A stretch of 64,000 nucleotides of DNA from Adiantum capillus-veneris (Eukaryota > Streptophyta > Polypodiopsida > Polypodiales > Pteridaceae): positions 116,629,049-116,693,048 of the forward strand of contig CM043953.1 of NCBI GenBank assembly GCA_014529385.2. The letters run 5' to 3'. The notes beneath the pieces are model-generated. The model saw only the letters and a program-made list of their open reading frames with translations. It had not been told where the DNA came from and did not search any database. The position numbers and the translations under genes are program-made. The stretch's first letter is position 1. The number at the start of each line of letters is the position of its first letter. This document shows, piece after piece, positions 21,319-32,054 of this stretch.

Positions 21319-23036
21319 AGACATCCTATGCGTAGGATGTCTCAAGGGGGTTCTGGACACCAAATTTGAAAATTCTGACTGCACCAGCATGTTCAAGGGG
21401 TAGGTTTGACCCTAGTAACATATTGACTTGGGTGTTTTTTCCTATTTTTGTTGACCAAAAGCCAAAAGGCAGAGTCAGAAAACGTAAAATTTCAGAAAAG
21501 GCTTAAATTGAGTGATTTTTGCATCTTTTTGCAATTGTGAAGCATACTTGCACTTGTTGAGAGCATAAGGAAGCATCAGGGACACTTCAGTCTCAAAAAA
21601 TCAGCAGTAGATATCCTACGCGTAGGATGTCTACAGGGTGATCTGGTGGAAATTTTGAAATTCTGAGTTGACCAGTGTGTTTAAAAGGTAGGTTTTACCT
21701 ATTTTCACATGGAAAGGGGAACTTGACCATATCTTGACAGGATAAGGCCAGATAGACTGAAATTTCCAGACATCCTACCCAATTTGTGCCAAAACATTAT
21801 TTTGGAGACCAAACCATAGGGTGACTTCATGTGCATGTTATAAATGATGTTTTGAGTGCATGTGAGAGTTTTCAGCTCATTTGGGTGAGAAAATTAGGTT
21901 TTAAGCAGACTTTAGTATTTTTGATTGAAAAAGGCAAGGATAGCTAGTTTTGGGGTCTTTTGACATCCAAACTCAAATCTAAGCATAGCATTGGGTTGCT
22001 GACATCAAGGGGAAGCTGTGGCTCAAGTTTGGGGCAATTCTAAGCACTTAGACATCCTACGCGTAGGATTTCTTCACCATGATTTAGCACTCCAAATCAA
22101 CCTCTGAGCATACCACAGTGATCAGCACCTTAAGGAGAGTCTATGGTTCAAATTTAGGGCAATTCTGAGCAGTTAGACATCCTACGTGTACGATGTCTAA
22201 GGCATGATTTAGAGGCCAAATTCAAACTGTGGACATAGCAGGGTGTTGTATAGCCTTAGATAAGCTAGCTAGGCAAATTTGGTCCAATTTGGAGTTGATT
22301 TGACTTGGAAATTCATCAGAACGGACATCAGGCTTTTTGAAACAGATTCTTCATCATTTGACCAACTATAGGTGTCAGAATCAAAAAGTAAAAATAGCTG
22401 TGAGCTTAGCACATCAAGGGGAAGCTACAATGCAAGTTTGAGCTGAAACAGAGCAAAAAGACATCCTACGCGTAGGATGTCTCCAGGGTCATAAAGTGGC
22501 CAAAATTCTACTTTGGCCATATAGCCAGGTTCTAAGTGTCTCAAGGATTCCAAAACTTTTTTCAAAAGTGAATTTGGACCTTGTTTGGCCTATTTACCAA
22601 GCAAAGACAAGAATTGCCAGACATCCTACTCTTGGAGTGCACTAGAAGCTCTTGCAACCCAAATCTTGACCTATTGGCATCCAAATTCAATTTTGAGCAT
22701 ACCATTGGGTTGCTGAGCACTAGGATAATCTTGGGATCAAGTTTGGACAAAATTTGAGCAGTTAGACATCCTACGCGTAGGATGTCTCTAGCTTGATTTA
22801 GGACTCCAAACCAACCTATGAGCACACCACTGTGATCAACACATCAAGGAGAAGCTGGGGTGAAATTTTCAAGTCATTCTGAGCAAAAAGACATCCTACG
22901 CGTAGGATGTCTCAAGGCCATTTTTAGGTCCAAAAGAAATTCTGAGCATACCATTGTGTTGTTGGACTTAAGGGGAGTCTCTGGACCAAATTTTGTTAAA
23001 TTCATAGCATATAGACATCCTACATGTAGGATGTCT
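21319..23036 (+). repeat. Eight interspersed palindromes, B-type arms
   Basis: Sites at 21319-21342, 21609-21632, 22050-22073, 22175-22198, 22459-22482, 22764-22787, 22889-22912 and 23013-23036. The half-site is AGACATCCTACG followed by its own reverse complement. The sites at 22459, 22764 and 22889 are perfect. The site at 23013 is perfect with an ACATGT core. The others have one or two mismatched pairs. Broken half-sites appear near 21767 and 22618. Many intervals are 124-125 bp, and others are near twice that or 284-305 bp. Confidence 0.95.
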
Positions 23037-23462
23037 CTAGGCCAGTTTTAGGGTCCAACTGAAATATTGACCATACAGGAGTGTTCACAGTGTCACAGAG
23101 ATCCCAAATCTTCTTTTAAAATTGAATTTGAACTCATTTTGACCATTCTAAACTGCATTCCACTGTTTTGGCCATAACTTTCACAAACGGTATCGGATCG
23201 GAAAAGTTTTTATTTCAAAACGTAGCCTGAGAGCGGCTCTACAAATCTTAGAAAAAAAATAAAAATCTTAGAGTGGCTCTACAAATCTTAGAGCGGTTCA
23301 ACTTTGAAAAAAAAACGTCGTTTGAGGCCTCAAAATACATCTGCAAGTTAGGGGTGTCTAAAAGCGACAATTTGCGAGAATTGTGACGAAACGGTTGCGG
23401 TTTTGGACCTAGTTTTGACTTTTCCCTAACCAAAGAACTTGAACACAGTGGACTAAGTCTAC

Positions 23463-24429
23463 TTGAACCAATCAAAAGCTCTTAAGCCCAGAAATCATGT
23501 CTACCCTAGATTCAAATGCAATTACACAAGCTTGGAGATCCCGACGATAGTGGAATATCCTCCCACAATGGATCTTCCAAACTTGCAATTGATAAAGATC
23601 CATCTTGTTGAGAGAGTTTGGATGATTGGTCATGAGAGTGAAGGACTATATAGATACATTGACGACAATGAGGTCAATCTTTATAGGTGCCCAGATCCAT
23701 ACCTAGAAGAGATAACGTATTACAAGCTCTTATATGTCTACACATACGGAGTCGACTGTCAATGGAGATCTATAGTTGTCGACAAGTATGGACGAGAATA
23801 CAGAGTTGTAGAAAGCACAAATCCACAGATTGTACTAGAAAGAGTTGGATATTTGGTCAATGAAGGACCACAAATGCCTCCACCAAACACGAGAATTCCT
23901 ATAGGAATTCCAAGAAGAGAGCCACCAGGATTCCCTTCAAGAGCGATAACGAGAGAAGGATTGGGAGAGTCTTTGGTTAGACTTGTAGACAATCGATGAG
24001 TTAGACCATCCCAAGTCCAGAAATGGGTAAACAGAAAATACTCCGGAGATAAAGATCCGAAAGATCACGTAACGGCTTTTAGAAGAGTGCTTAGAGCAGA
24101 GGAAGTTTCAAATTTTGCGACACAGTTTGCGGGATTTGGATTGACTCTAGAAGATGATGAAACTACATGGTTTGACTCGGTGGAAAAATGGAATTTTGAG
24201 ACCCTAGATGAGCTGTTTGAGGATTTTATGGAAGAATTCTCGCCAAAAGGCATTGCTCACAACACGGTCTCGCAAATCCATAGATTCAAACAGAAAGAGA
24301 ATAAATCAGTATGCAAAGCATCATTACGGCTCAAGAGATATGTTAAGCTCTGTCCGAGAGCGGAATTACCTACGCAAGCACGAATGATGCTGCTTCAGAA
24401 GGATCTGTATATGATAAGGAGGATGACGC
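23463..24429 (+). pseudogene. Element B gag, 5' part up to the B2 insertion
   Basis: Frame 3, with likely starts at 23463 or the ATG near 23494. The N-terminal region has HESEGLYRY and VVDKYGREYR, matching A's unrecognised N-terminal domain. A TGA at 23997-23999 interrupts the frame just before VRPSQVQKWVNRKY. The capsid-like part follows (RVLRAEEV, TQFAGFGLTLEDDE, TWFDSVE, FKQKEN, LKRYVKLCPRAELPTQAR). The frame is cut at 24429 by the B2 5' LTR and resumes at 33201. Function would be particle assembly. It is inactive because of the stop and the insertion. Confidence 0.85.
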
Positions 24430-25573
24430 TGTCAGGAGTTTTTTGGAGCAAGGGATTGCGCATATGTACATACACATGCATGGTGCATCAAATAAAGAAT
24501 TGCCCATTTTCCTTAGCCAGGTGGTTACGTGGGGCCCACATGTGTACAGGTAGGACAGCATGTACATAGTGCAGCAATTTTCACTATTATTAGTACTGGT
24601 GTATTTTTTCTACAATAAGGAGGAGTTGGTAGCGCATAAAACTTCTCGAGGAAGCTATCCGCGGGCCGACGACATGAGGTCAGCAGGTGCGTCAGATGGC
24701 ATCTAGTGGCGTCAGGAGGGCGAACGAGGTCAATATTTGCACGCAGATGAGGACGGATACAACGTGGGTGTTTTCTTGTGAGAGTTACGCAGAAAGGTCA
24801 TCATTAGGACCACTTTTTGGGGCCACTTCACGTGGTGGCGAGATGCATTATTGGAAAAAAAGCTAAGTGCCAGGTGTGCAAATGATGCAAAAAGGTGACA
24901 ACTATGCACTGCGAGGTCAGTTTTTGGCCTGTTCGGGGTCCGTTTGAGGTCATCTAAAAGGCCAAGGGTGCCCAAGTAATAAAGCTAAGTGTGGGAACTG
25001 AAAAAACGGAGAGAAGACCAGAAAAAACGTGGAGAAGAGAGGAGGAACAGCCGCAGGTGTGTTTTTGTCCATTTTGGAGCCTGTTTTGGCCGTAAACTGC
25101 TCATCCGAGGTCGGATTTGAGCACTTTGACATTGTAGACTGGGGTTTTGGGCCGTTCCGGATGCGATGGCGCTGTCCATTTTGCCAAATTCCTCACTCTT
25201 TTCCTGCTGTTTTTCTGTGTAAGTTTCTCCTATGAGCGAAGTTTCTGCTCTAGTTTGTGATTGTATCTGGTATCTTTTACCCATATTGTGTGAGCTGTTT
25301 GCCCCATTGGTGTTGGCCCAAGCTCATTTGTATCTAAACATAAAAAATTCTCCTCTTTTGAGCTGAGTTTTTTGGGTGTGTGTGTGTATGTGTGTGTCTG
25401 TGTGGAGTGGGCAAGTGGATAATCTCTCTCCTCTCACTCCAGAGGTGTGTTCCCTGTCTCGGCCAGGTGTGTTGTGTAAGCCGAGTGGTGCCCCATAGTG
25501 TGTGTGTGTATCTTTCCAAGAGTGTGTGTCGGGTCGTTATAGAGGCGTTGTGTGTGTTTTCATCCCGCTCACA
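24430..25573 (+). repeat. Element B2 5' LTR (1144 bp)
   Basis: It begins TGTCAGGAG and ends CGCTCACA, and matches 32055-33200 with about ten substitutions, mostly transitions. It contains a GT microsatellite near 25378. Confidence 0.95.
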
Positions 25574-25579
25574 TTCTTT

Positions 25580-25596
25580 TGGCGCCCCCACGGAGG
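25580..25596 (+). other. Element B2 putative primer binding site
   Basis: TGGCGCCCCCACGGAGG starts six bases after the LTR. It has the usual TGG start, but I could not assign the tRNA. A search against plant tRNA 3' ends would decide. Confidence 0.5.
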
Positions 25597-25612
25597 ATCT
25601 TCTTCGAGTACC

Positions 25613-25757
25613 TTCTGCTTCGAGCTTCGAGCTTCGAGCTTCGGGATTACAGGTTGCAGGTTGCAGATTACAGGTTACAGATTACAGGTTACAGGTTACA
25701 GGTTGCAGGTTGCAGGTTACAGGTTACAGGTTACAGGTTACATGTTACAGGTTACAG
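25613..25757 (+). repeat. Heptamer minisatellites (CTTCGAG)n and (TTACAGG/TTGCAGG)n
   Basis: Three to four CTTCGAG units near 25617-25643 are followed by about fifteen 7-bp units that alternate between TTACAGG and TTGCAGG, with ATTACAG variants, up to 25757. They lie just after the PBS of B2. The unit length is 7 in both blocks, but the units are not the plant telomere repeat. Confidence 0.9.
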
Positions 25758-26616
25758 GTAGCTGGAGTACAGTGATATACTAGCAGTGATGTCACTTGCA
25801 GTTGTTGTGGGAATGCATCACTTGGCGCCTATTTGAGCGCATTGTCTGCTGGATTGTACGTTACTTGTGGAAACTGCCCTTGTACGCATTTGTGGAGCCA
25901 TACTTGGTTGTATTTGGCAGTCCCAGCCATTTCTGAGACTTGGTCTGGACGATAGTCATTTCTGAGATTTGACTATACGCGATTTGCATTAGCCTTCGTG
26001 TGAGGGTCGATAGCGTGAGGTTTTTATTGAGCTGGGGGATTCTCAAATGTGGAGATCCTTTCGGTGATACAGGTAGCTGGAGCACCCTTTTTGTGACCTC
26101 GCCATAGGCTATGTACTAGTGAGTCCTACTTGATACTCGGGTTCTATTGTTGACAGTTTATGCATACAGATACAATCTATATTTTGGGTTCCTACTGCTC
26201 TACTTCTGGGGAAACTCTGTCGAAATTTTCCCAAGTTATGATGGCTGGTTTTTTGGTATTTTGAGCCATTTATGCTGTTATGCTGCTGAAATTTTGGCAA
26301 AATCAGAGGTTGAGTCAGGTGTGCCTTCTTGGGAGCTTCATGGTTGGCTTTAATGGATGATCAAAATGGCCCTCAGTTCACTCCTTTTCATTTAACTCAA
26401 AGAATTCAGATTAATGTTCATGTGTCCAGGAAGATCTTTTTCCAGCAGCGCATAGTCTTTATGTTTGGGCCAAGAAGATTGAGAGAGATCCTGGAATGTC
26501 CTTTGCCTGTTGTAATTCCGATGATCAACTATGAAAACTCATTTGATGTGCATGTGTTTGTCCTTATCTAAAGTTGAGCTCCATTGAAGTTTCTGGGGAT
26601 TGGGAAGTGAAAAGTT
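25758..26616 (+). other. Element B2 leader, no clear gene
   Basis: Non-coding stretch between the minisatellite and gag. One short frame at 26329-26571 has no recognisable motif. The gag frame is open from upstream of 26617, so the true gag start may be another ATG, for example at 26674. Confidence 0.55.
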
Positions 26617-27831
26617 TTGGGTTCTTGCACGTGTGTTCGAAGGGGTTCTCAAAGCATCATAATTTGGGTAGCCATGGCTTTCTCTTATCCCGAGTTTCAT
26701 GGAAGAAGTGATGAAGATGTGGAAGAATTTTTGGAAAAGATGGAGGTTGCCTGCATTAGCAACCAGATTCATGACCCTACGCAAATGTTACGCCTTCTCC
26801 AAATTTGTTTGAAGAGTGATGCACGAGCTTGGTCCAAAGCATTTGAAGAGGAGTTGCGTATGGCTGATCCACCTATAAGATTGAGTTGGGACAATCTAAG
26901 GCATGGATTGGAAGTGGAGTTTGTGAAGATAGAAGACCCTGACAAGGTGTGGCAAGAAGTACAGGCTTTGGTGCAAAAGGAAGGTGAGCCAGTAGATGCG
27001 TACATACGTAAGTTTTCATTGGCATGGGAGCGAATGTGCAAGGCTTTAGCACCACAGGTACCCCCGCCTGACATGATGAAGAAGGACAGGTTCTTGGCTG
27101 GTCTTTGGGAGAATATACGTTGGAGAGTGGAGCTAAAGAAGCCTAGGACATATGAAGATGCACTAGAGGTAGCAAGGAACAAAGAGTGGAAGCTGAGGAA
27201 AATGAGCCAGTTAGGGGTGGAGTCTTTGCCAATGAGGTCTGAATTTCAGCCTATAGACTCTTTACAAGGGCGCATGTCAGGGGTTCATCATGAACCAGTG
27301 GTTCCTGTTACTACTCAGGTTATGCCAGCAGTGGTCACTATAGCAGTGCAAGATGATGGCCTAAGGCAAGACATGAGGCAAGTGGTTGATCTGATGAAGA
27401 ATCTCAGCCTAAACATGCTAGGTCAAGTGGGAAATAATCGAGGTCGAGGGAGGTTTGCAAATCAGCAAGGAGGTGAAGAAAGGCCTAGGAATGGTGTTGG
27501 ACAAAGCAATGGTAGGTTTTGGAGGCAGACGCCCACATGTTATAATTGTGGAGAGTTGGGTCACATCAGCCCGCAATGTGATAAGCCACCAAGGATGGGG
27601 GGAGACATGTATCCATTGCCAAGACAGGTGCTAACTAGGTCAAATGATTATGGCATCGAAATTAAGGGAGACGAAGGAACCAGTGGACTGACCCAGGAGG
27701 AAAAAAGGGAAGACAAAAGTGCTAAGTGTAGTCACCTTGGAGAAGGCATCAAAGCTAGAGGATACATTAGTGATGACTATTGGGAAGAGGACCACAGAGG
27801 AAAAGGAAGGAAGAAGTGCCCCAGGTCCTAG
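26617..27831 (+). CDS. gag: Element B2 Gag
   Basis: 404 codons from the ATG at 26617. An ATG at 26674 (MAFSYPEFHG) is a likelier true start because it begins the conserved capsid region. Motifs typical of the retrotransposon gag family follow: FLEKMEVAC, ARAWSKAFEEEL, SWDNLRHGLEVEF, EPVDAYIRKFSLAWERMCK and FLAGLWENIRWRV. One zinc knuckle, CYNCGELGHISPQC, lies near 27537-27578 (about codon 308). Gag would build the particle and bind the genomic RNA. No stop breaks the frame. It ends at 27831 in a lysine-rich tail and overlaps the pol frame, which lies in the next frame. Confidence 0.88.
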   Translation: MGSCTCVRRGSQSIIIWVAMAFSYPEFHGRSDEDVEEFLEKMEVACISNQIHDPTQMLRLLQICLKSDARAWSKAFEEELRMADPPIRLSWDNLRHGLEVEFVKIEDPDKVWQEVQALVQKEGEPVDAYIRKFSLAWERMCKALAPQVPPPDMMKKDRFLAGLWENIRWRVELKKPRTYEDALEVARNKEWKLRKMSQLGVESLPMRSEFQPIDSLQGRMSGVHHEPVVPVTTQVMPAVVTIAVQDDGLRQDMRQVVDLMKNLSLNMLGQVGNNRGRGRFANQQGGEERPRNGVGQSNGRFWRQTPTCYNCGELGHISPQCDKPPRMGGDMYPLPRQVLTRSNDYGIEIKGDEGTSGLTQEEKREDKSAKCSHLGEGIKARGYISDDYWEEDHRGKGRKKCPRS

Positions 27832-30800
27832 TAAGAAGAAAGGAAAGAGCCATGAAGGCGAGGATGTCAAGGCCAAGAGGAAAAGGAGAGCTCGTCGAAA
27901 GTTTCATGTTTCAGATTTTCCACTAGGGGATGGGCAATTAAGCTATGACTTGAAGGAGGATCTGACAAGCAGGAAGGCAGATGTTACTTTTGGGCAGCTT
28001 ATAGAGATGGTGCCTAAGCTAAAGCGACAGTGGAAGAGGATGGTTAACCCAATGGAGAAAGAGCCAGAGAGAGGTTCAGTGAAGGTGTTGGCAATGGACG
28101 AGCTACCAGACATTTGTCCAATAGTAGATGTGTGGCATAAAAGGAAAAATTTGGGACAAGGTTATGTGGATGGCGGAGCCCAAATATGCGTCATAACACA
28201 CTCATGCGTTGAGAAGATGGGTCTCACAGTGGCTGGGGTGTCAGGTTTTCGGATCAGATTGGCAAACCATCAAAAAGTAAAATGCTTGGGTGTTGTAAAG
28301 AGCTTAGAAGTGGAGGCATATGATGCAAAGGCAGTGGTTGATTTTCATGTGATGCCAGCAGGGTTGGGAGCATATCCTATTATACTGGGCAGACCATGGT
28401 TACGTGCAGTGGGAGCTGTTCAAGATTGGCGACATGGTACGATTAGCCTCTATGGAAAGACAGGTACCAAGAAGCTTTATAATATGGACACAAGGAAACG
28501 ATTAGAGGAGCTTTATGAAGATGAGGATGAGTCTAGTGATGAAGACTCTTCCACGGTGACAGATGAGGATAGTGATAGCACTACCAGCAGTGACGAGGAT
28601 GCTGATGTTGCATTTATTTTGATGGATAAAGAAATCCAGGAGTGTGGTTTAGTCGCATTTGCGAATGAAGTTGAAGATGAAAGTGAAGGGCCTTATGAAG
28701 TGATTGAAGGGCTGATGCAAACCAAGGTTGAGTTGTCAAAGAAGCAGGAATTAATGACGCAAATGATTAGTGGAGACCTCTCAGCTATGGAGAAGGATAT
28801 ATATTTGCATATGCTGGCTAGTTTTCCTGATTTGTTCATTACTTCATATGAAGAGATCAGAGGGTTCAAGGGTGAAGAGATGCATATAGAGCTGAAAGAA
28901 GGTGCTAAGCCAGTGCGGCAAAGGCTAAGAAGGATGGGTCAAGAGCAAATGGAAGCCTTGCGGGTAGAGGTGGACAAGTTATTGAAGGCAGGGTTCATAG
29001 TCCCTGTGGAGACCACAGAATGGGTGAGTCCAGTAGTAGTCAGTCCAAAGAAGGATGGGAAGTGGAGAATTTGTGTAGATTTTAAACCCTTAAACGCAGC
29101 CACTAAGAAGAACCCATATCCTCTTCCATTCATCGATCAGATCTTGGATTCAGTGGCAGGTTATGAGAGGTACAGTGTGTGTGATGGTTTTTCAGGCTAT
29201 TTTCAATTGAAGATTGCTCTTAAAGACCGCACAAAAACAACATTTATTACGCCATGAGGCTGCTATTGCTACACAGTGTTGCCGTTTGGGTTGTCAAATG
29301 GACCATCTTTCTATCAAGAAAGAGCAAATTGGGTGCTGGAACCATTCATTGGTAGTTGTGTTAAGGCTTTTATGGATGACTTCTGTGTTTATAGCAGTAG
29401 GGCTGAACACCATGAGAAGCTGCAGATGGTATTGGCTCGATATGATGAATGTGGAGGACAACTAAATCCAAAGAAATGTCATCTAGCACAGCCAAGGGTG
29501 AAGTTATTGGGACATATGGTGTCAGAAAATGGCATTGAGGCTGATCCAGATAAGGTGAAGTCTATTATTCTTCTTCCATCACCTATGAGTACGAAGCAAT
29601 TGGCAACCTTTATACACAAAGTGAAGTACATGGCACGGTTTATTCCATTGTCTTCGCAGCTTCTTTATCCATTACAGCAAGTGGCAAAGCATGATCCATT
29701 GCAATGGGATGACAAGTGTGAAGAAGTGTTTCAAGAGGTGAAAGAGGTGTTAGGGGGGTTGTCAGCCATGCAGGCTCCTGATTGGGAGAAAGCTTTTTAT
29801 GTAAATCCATCAGTGGGGGATGATGCCATTGGAGCCATGCTATTGCAAAAGGGGAAAGGCAGCCATTATATGAGGCCAGTGTATTGTGCAAGCCGAGTGA
29901 AGTTGGTAGCGGAGAGAAAGTTATCGGAAGTAGAGCTAGTGATGGCCAGTGTAATATTTGCTTGTCGACGATTTCGTCATTACTTGCTACCACGGCCTTT
30001 TGTTTTCTTGACGAGTTATGCCTTTTTGCCACAGTTAATTAATGGTATTAACATGTCAAATGTGGTGAAGAAATGGGTAATTGAGCTGCAAGAGTTTGAG
30101 TTCTCTTTTCTAGTGGAAGATAGTACAAGGGCTACCCTAGCTGATTTGTTGACCTACAAGGAGAATCCCCTTATTGTTAAGGAAGAGGTGGTGAGAAAGG
30201 TAGTTGAAGAAGTGCCACATATCAGCAATGCACATGTGTTGTTCTTTGATGGTTCATACAGAAAGAGCCATGATGCAGCTTCAGGGGGTATAGCACTTTA
30301 TGATCCAGAGGGGAAGCTAGTATGCAAGAGAGGGTTCAAATTGGATGCTCATAGTAACAATGAGGCTGAATATGCTACATTGGAAGCCGGATTACACATT
30401 TGTTTGAAGCATGGGGTTCGAAGGTTGAGCATAAAAGGTGATGCCTTGTTAGTGGTGAAGCAAGTGTTGGGTGTGTGGAAGAGCAAGAACACCTCATTGA
30501 AGGAAATGTGCTTCAGAATTAAAGGCCTGTTAAAAAAGTTTGAAGCATGGAGTATCAGACACATTGAACGTGCTCTAAATGGAGAGGCACATGAAGCAGC
30601 TCAAGGCATGATTGGGGAGCTATTTGTGTTGAGGACCACTTTACCTCTTTATCATGGCCGGGAAAGTTTGGCTCAAGAAGAGGAGTTTTTGCTAACAGGA
30701 ATCATTCCAAAGGAGATTCAGAAGTCTAAGAAGTATGGCTTTGTGCGTAGAGCATACAGGTACAAATTGATTGGTGATGTCTTATACATGAAAGGGGCTG

Positions 30801-32026
30801 ATCTCGTGTTGAGACGTGTACCTTGGCGGGAGGAGCTTTACAGAGTGTTGGAAGAGAATCACGAAGGCGCATGTGGTGGCCATTTTGCTCTAAAGATCAC
30901 CTTGCATAAGATTTTGCAAGAGGGGTATGTATGGCCTAGTTTGCACAAGGATGTTCACCATTGGTGTAGGTCTTGCAATAGGTGTCAAGCATTTGGGAAG
31001 AGAGTGTTGAAGCCAGAGCTACGAAAAACCATTATGGCGTTTGATGTGTTTGAAAAGTGGGGAATTGATGCAATAGGCCCGTTACCTATCACAAGCAGGG
31101 GCAAAAGCTATATTTTGACGGCAGTGGACTATCTCTCTAGATGGGCAGAGGCTATAGCAGTAAAACAGATCACTGCAAAGGATGTGGCAAAATTTGTGTA
31201 TGATGAAATATGTTGCAAGTTTGGGGTGCCACTGGAGTTACTTTCAGATAAGGGGCCTGGCTTTAGAGCTAAACTGCTAGATTTTTTATGTGCAAAGATG
31301 AAGATTAGGCACCAGCATACCACTCCTTATTACCCGCAGTGTAATGGCTTGAATGAAAGATTCAATGGTGAGTTGGTACAGATTCTTTCAAAAGTGACAG
31401 AGCACCAAGGAAAGAATTGGGATTTAGAATTGCCTAGTGCATTATGGGCTTACCGTACTTCGGTGAAGACAGGTACAGGGTTTACTCCATTTCATTTGGT
31501 GTATGGAAAGGAAGCACTATTGCCTGTGGAGGTAGAGTTGCCTGCGGTCAAGATGTTAGAGAAGTTGCTTGGGCCGCCTAGTGATGCATTCAAAGAGAGG
31601 CTCTTGCAGTTACAAGAGGTCCAGTTGGATAGGATGAGCGCACTGGAGCATTATGGGCAGATGCAGGATAAGGCTTTGACAAAGATAAATGAAAAGGTCA
31701 AAAGTAAGGGTATCAAGAAACATGACTTGGTTTTGCGCTACAACAGTAAGCTGGACAACACCTTCCAAAAGAAGTTTCAAATTAAGTGGGAAGGCCCTTT
31801 CAAGGTAGTAGAGTGTTTTCCAAATGGCACATATCAGCTGGCTAACCTGGATGGTGTTCTACATAAGTCAAGGGTAAATGGATTGCGTCTTAAATTGTAT
31901 CATGCTAGATTGATGATGGTGGAGCAAGATGAACTGTCTGTGGAGCAAGCAATGTTGGTGAAGGATGAGGAGACATGTGATGCGGCGAGTCTCATATCGC
32001 TCTTTGCTGCTGCTGATCATGAATGA
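27719..32026 (+). pseudogene. pol: Element B2 Pol: protease, RT, RNase H, aRNH, integrase, with one TGA in RT
   Basis: One frame from before 27719 to TGA 32024-32026, broken only by TGA at 29255-29257 where related elements have Trp (ISPWG in element C). In order: basic linker; protease core VDGGAQICVI near 28165; RT with WVSPVVVSPKKDGKW, the catalytic Asp in VCDGFSGYFQ, LPFGLSNGPSFYQ and FMDD at 29369-29380; first RNase H (FYVNPSVGDDAIGAML). Then the Tat-type second RNase H (LFFDGSYRKSHDAASGG, SNNEAEYATLEAGL, KGDALLVVKQVLG). Integrase has its paired Cys (CRSCNRC) and the acidic triad in GIDAIGPLP, LSDKGPGF and NGLNERFNGE. The C-terminus has no chromodomain. Apart from the stop, key residues look intact. 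Confidence 0.9.
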
Positions 32027-32035
32027 TCTAGCAGG

Positions 32036-32054
32036 CTAGGGGATGGGCAAATTA
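32036..32054 (+). other. Element B2 polypurine tract
   Basis: AGGGGATGGGCAAATTA just upstream of the 3' LTR, the expected plus-strand primer. Element C has a similar AGGGGGTGGGCA at 54006-54017. Confidence 0.7.

Larger units (their letters stand above)
20795..23489 (+). other. Element B leader between PBS and gag
   Basis: About 2.7 kb without a convincing reading frame. Bases 21020-21370 match element A 5000-5340. From 21319 onward the leader is largely a diverged repeat series in which each unit carries a palindrome. Near 23225-23305 a short segment with GGCTCTACAAATCTTAGA is repeated. Confidence 0.75.

Noticed and set aside
21319-23036. Regularly spaced palindromic repeats as a CRISPR array
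   Set aside because: Spacing is 124-305 bp, the intervals are themselves related, no cas gene is present, and the sequence lies in a plant retroelement leader.
25649-25757. Interstitial telomere repeat
   Set aside because: The 7-bp unit is TTACAGG/TTGCAGG, which does not match TTTAGGG or known plant variants.
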